Positions 61,562 to 64,000 of a stretch of DNA of 64,000 bases are shown piece by piece. This DNA comes from Acidobacteriota bacterium (lineage in GTDB: Bacteria > Acidobacteriota > Thermoanaerobaculia > Thermoanaerobaculales > Thermoanaerobaculaceae). The position numbers and the translations under genes are program-made. The notes below the pieces were generated by a model. The model was given only the letters and a program-made list of their open reading frames with translations. It was not told the DNA's origin and did not search any database. The stretch spans positions 1-64,000 of the forward strand of contig PMLC01000087.1 of the NCBI GenBank assembly GCA_003158745.1. The letters run 5' to 3'. The number at the start of each line of letters is the position of its first letter. The stretch's first letter is position 1.

Positions 61562-64000
61562 TCAGCGCGAGGCCGGGTCGGGGCGGTCGGGGTCGAGGCC
61601 GAGGCCGATGATCGCCGAGGCGGCCAGCTCTGCCGGGACCGCACCCGAACGTGCCAGGGCGGCGAGCGTGGCGACCACGATGTGCTCCGCGTCCACCTCG
61701 AAGTGGCGGCGAAGAGCGGCGCGCGTGTCGGAGAGGCCGAACCCGTCGGTGCCGAGCGACGTGATCCCCTGCGGGACGAAGCGCGCCACCATATCCGGCA
61801 CCGTCTTAATGTAGTCGGACGCGGCTATCACCGGTCCGCGAGCGCCGGCGAGCTGAGCGGTGACGTACGGCACGCGGAGGGGCTCGGCGGGGTGCAGGCG
61901 GTTCCAGCGCTCGACGGCGAGCGCGTCTGTGCGAAGCTGCTGGTAGCTGGTGACGCTCCACACGTCGGCGCCGACTCCGAAGAGCTCGGCCAGGATGTCC
62001 GCGGCACGACACGCCTCTCGGACAGTGACGCCGCTGCCGAGGAGCTGGGCGCGGTGTGCGAACTCGCCTTCGGTGCGGCGCACCCGATAGATGCCCCGCA
62101 AAATCCCCTCTTCGATCCCGGCCGGCATCGCCGGCATCTGGTAATTCTCGTTGTAGAGAGTGAGGTAGTAGAAGACGTCCCGGCCTTCGTCCACCATTAC
62201 TTTGAGGCCATCCTTGATGATGACCGCCAGCTCGTAGGCGTACGCGGGGTCGTAGACCCGCACATTGGGGACCACCGAGAAAAGTACCGGGCTATGACCG
62301 TCGTCGTGCTGCAGACCCTCACCCTGGAGGGTGGTACGCCCGGCGGTTGCGCCGAGCAAGAAACCGCGCCCGCGCGCGTCCCCAAATGCCCACACGAGGT
62401 CGCCAACACGTTGGTAGCCGAACATCGAGTAGAAGATGTAGAACGGCACCATCGCGAGACCGTGGGTGGAGTAGGCGGTACCGGCCGCGGTGAACGATGC
62501 AAGCGCGCCTGCCTCCGTAATCCCCTCCTCGAGGATCTGCCCGTCTTTCGCCTCCTGGTAGCGCAGGATCATGTTGTGGTCGACGGGTTCGTAGAGTTGC
62601 CCGTTGGCGGCGTAGATACCGAGTTCCTTGAACAGCGACTCCATGCCGAAAGTGCGCGCCTCGTCCGGGATGATCGGGACGATGCGCGGCCCGAGCCCGG
62701 CGGTTCGGAGCAGTTTCCTAAGCAGCTGCACGAACGCCATCGTCGTCGAAACCTCGCGGTTTTGAGGTGTGCCCTCGCAAAACTCCTTGTAGATATCCGC
62801 GGCGGGCAGCGCCGGCACGTTGACCTGCACCCGGCGAAGTGGCAGCGAGCCGCCGAGGGCGCGCCTCCGCTCGACGAGGTACTCCACCTCGGGGCTGTCC
62901 ATGCCGGGGTGGTAGTACGGTGGGTCCTCGACGAGGGCTACGTCCGGGATCGGGAGGTGCAACACGTCCCTGAACGCCTTGAGCTGCGCCGCGTTGAGCT
63001 TCTTCTGCTGGTGCGTTGTATAGCGCCCCTCAAAGTCCTTGCCGAGCGCCCACCCCTTGACCGTCTTGATGAGCAGCGCTGTGGGTCTGTCCGGTTGCTC
63101 GGTTGCGGCCTTGTACGCGGCGTACACCTTGCGGTAGTCGTGGCCGCCAAACTTGAGGTTCCAGACCTCGAAGTCGGAGAGGTGCTCGACGAGCTTCGCG
63201 AGGCGCGGGTCCGCGCCGAAGAAGTGCTGCCGCATGAACGCCCCGCCCTCGACGTGATAGCGCTGCCACCAGCCGTCGACCACGGTGTTCAGGCGCTCGA
63301 CCAGAAGCCCCGACGCGTCGGAGGCGAGCAGCGGATCCCACTCCCGCCCCAGAATCACCTTGATGACGTTCCAACCCGAGCCCCGGAATACCGCCTCAAG
63401 CTCCTGGATGATCTTCCCGTTTCCGCGCACCGGGCCGTCCAGGCGCTGGAGGTTACAGTTGACCACGAAGATGAGGTTGTCGAGCCCCTCGTCGGCGGCT
63501 ACGTGGAGAGCGCCGAGGGTTTCCGGTTCGTCGGTCTCGCCGTCGCCCAGGAACGCCCACACGCGGGATCCGCTCGTGTCCTTGAGGTTGCGGTTGTGCA
63601 GGTAGCGGTTGAAGCGCGCCTGGTAGATCGCGTTCAGGGGTCCGAGCCCCATCGACACCGTGGGGAACTCCCAAAAGTCAGGCATCGCACGCGGGTGCGG
63701 GTACGAGGGCAGCCCGTGCCCCGTGGTCTCGCGACGGAAGACATCGAGGTGCGCCTCGGAGAGGCGGCCCTCGAGGAACGCCCTCGCGTACATCCCGGGC
63801 GCAGCATGCCCCTGGTAATAGATCTGGTCGCCGCTCCCGTCGGCCTTACCTCGGAAGAAGTGGTTGAACCCGACCTCGTAGAGCGCGGCCGCCGACGCGT
63901 ACGTCGAGATGTGCCCGCCGATCCCCGGGTCGCGGTGGTTGGCGCGCGTGACCATCGCCATGGCGTTCCACCGCACGATGCGGCGAATGCGCTTCTCCAT
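61562..64000 (-). CDS. aceE: Pyruvate dehydrogenase E1, homodimeric AceE type (partial, 5' end outside)
   Basis: The last 812 codons of AceE. The first residues seen (EKRIRRIVRWNAMAMVTRAN) correspond to E. coli residues of about 80-100, so some 75 N-terminal residues lie beyond the window and the ATG at the edge is internal. ThDP motif GDGETDEPETLGALHVAADE, NCNLQRLDGPVRGNGKI, SYPHPRAMPDFWEFPTVSMG, EEGITEAGALASFTAAG in the second half and the transketolase C-domain (SDYIKTVPDMVARF). Decarboxylates pyruvate and passes acetyl to E2. It converges on the PATAN gene with 9 bp between stops. Confidence 0.95.
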   Translation of the reverse strand: MEKRIRRIVRWNAMAMVTRANHRDPGIGGHISTYASAAALYEVGFNHFFRGKADGSGDQIYYQGHAAPGMYARAFLEGRLSEAHLDVFRRETTGHGLPSYPHPRAMPDFWEFPTVSMGLGPLNAIYQARFNRYLHNRNLKDTSGSRVWAFLGDGETDEPETLGALHVAADEGLDNLIFVVNCNLQRLDGPVRGNGKIIQELEAVFRGSGWNVIKVILGREWDPLLASDASGLLVERLNTVVDGWWQRYHVEGGAFMRQHFFGADPRLAKLVEHLSDFEVWNLKFGGHDYRKVYAAYKAATEQPDRPTALLIKTVKGWALGKDFEGRYTTHQQKKLNAAQLKAFRDVLHLPIPDVALVEDPPYYHPGMDSPEVEYLVERRRALGGSLPLRRVQVNVPALPAADIYKEFCEGTPQNREVSTTMAFVQLLRKLLRTAGLGPRIVPIIPDEARTFGMESLFKELGIYAANGQLYEPVDHNMILRYQEAKDGQILEEGITEAGALASFTAAGTAYSTHGLAMVPFYIFYSMFGYQRVGDLVWAFGDARGRGFLLGATAGRTTLQGEGLQHDDGHSPVLFSVVPNVRVYDPAYAYELAVIIKDGLKVMVDEGRDVFYYLTLYNENYQMPAMPAGIEEGILRGIYRVRRTEGEFAHRAQLLGSGVTVREACRAADILAELFGVGADVWSVTSYQQLRTDALAVERWNRLHPAEPLRVPYVTAQLAGARGPVIAASDYIKTVPDMVARFVPQGITSLGTDGFGLSDTRAALRRHFEVDAEHIVVATLAALARSGAVPAELAASAIIGLGLDPDRPDPASR

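Overview
The window is 64 kb of GC-rich, densely packed bacterial chromosome carrying mostly housekeeping genes. The cell was probably diderm: there are several lipoproteins, an OmpA-type lipoprotein, a lytic transglycosylase, sigma-54 signalling, HtrA and a WaaG-like glycosyltransferase. The mix (MutS2, the rpsU-dnaG-rpoD operon, class II ribonucleotide reductase, OPT transporter, PATAN protein, FbaB-type aldolase, homodimeric pyruvate dehydrogenase E1) would fit Acidobacteriota or a deep deltaproteobacterial-type lineage. That placement is inference, because no rRNA is present. I saw no CRISPR array, prophage, insertion sequence or resistance island.

Region 1 (1-13.9 kb): uvrD/pcrA on the plus strand faces a long minus-strand block that reads rpsU, mutS2, dnaG, rpoD, a CAU-anticodon tRNA, a zinc-ribbon coiled-coil protein, an RNase HI family gene, yggS, a DivIVA-domain gene and hutI. 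This is the macromolecular-synthesis operon with mutS2 inserted; RpoD has an unusual basic N-terminal extension of about 285 residues. Region 2 (13.9-24.6 kb): two poorly characterised proteins, a lipoprotein lytic transglycosylase, yjbQ, a GT4 glycosyltransferase, an OPT transporter and clpB.

Region 3 (24.7-39.1 kb): two unrelated-looking molybdenum hydroxylase systems, one with a DUF362 protein and one with FAD subunit, XdhC-like and MocA-like maturation genes, flank a three-gene signalling operon (NtrC-type regulator, HAMP histidine kinase, small lipoprotein). Beside it, divergently transcribed, is an OmpA-type lipoprotein gene behind a near-consensus sigma-54 promoter and two related dyads. 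The arrangement resembles GlrR-GlrK-QseG. A heme-less fragment of a hydroxylamine-oxidoreductase-like gene follows mocA.

Region 4 (39.3-55.6 kb): htrA-rsgA, a secreted 603-residue protein of unknown function divergent from two tandem HU genes, class II RNR nrdJ behind a clear promoter with a perfect 21-bp palindrome, a hydrolase remnant, an SCP2-like small protein, gamma-glutamyltransferase, glycogen phosphorylase, an epimerase, FbaB aldolase and an RluA-type pseudouridine synthase. Region 5 (55.6-64 kb): a long leader and a four-gene run of lysine 2,3-aminomutase-like radical SAM enzyme, two different ATP-grasp ligases and a GNAT acetyltransferase, then a PATAN protein and the C-terminal 812 codons of aceE running off the end.

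The best candidate for an undescribed system is the aminomutase/ATP-grasp/ATP-grasp/GNAT run, which looks like a small pathway for a beta-lysine-containing acylated or peptidyl metabolite. A second theme is short tandem repeats with a 7-nt period at several separate gene junctions and inside uvrD.
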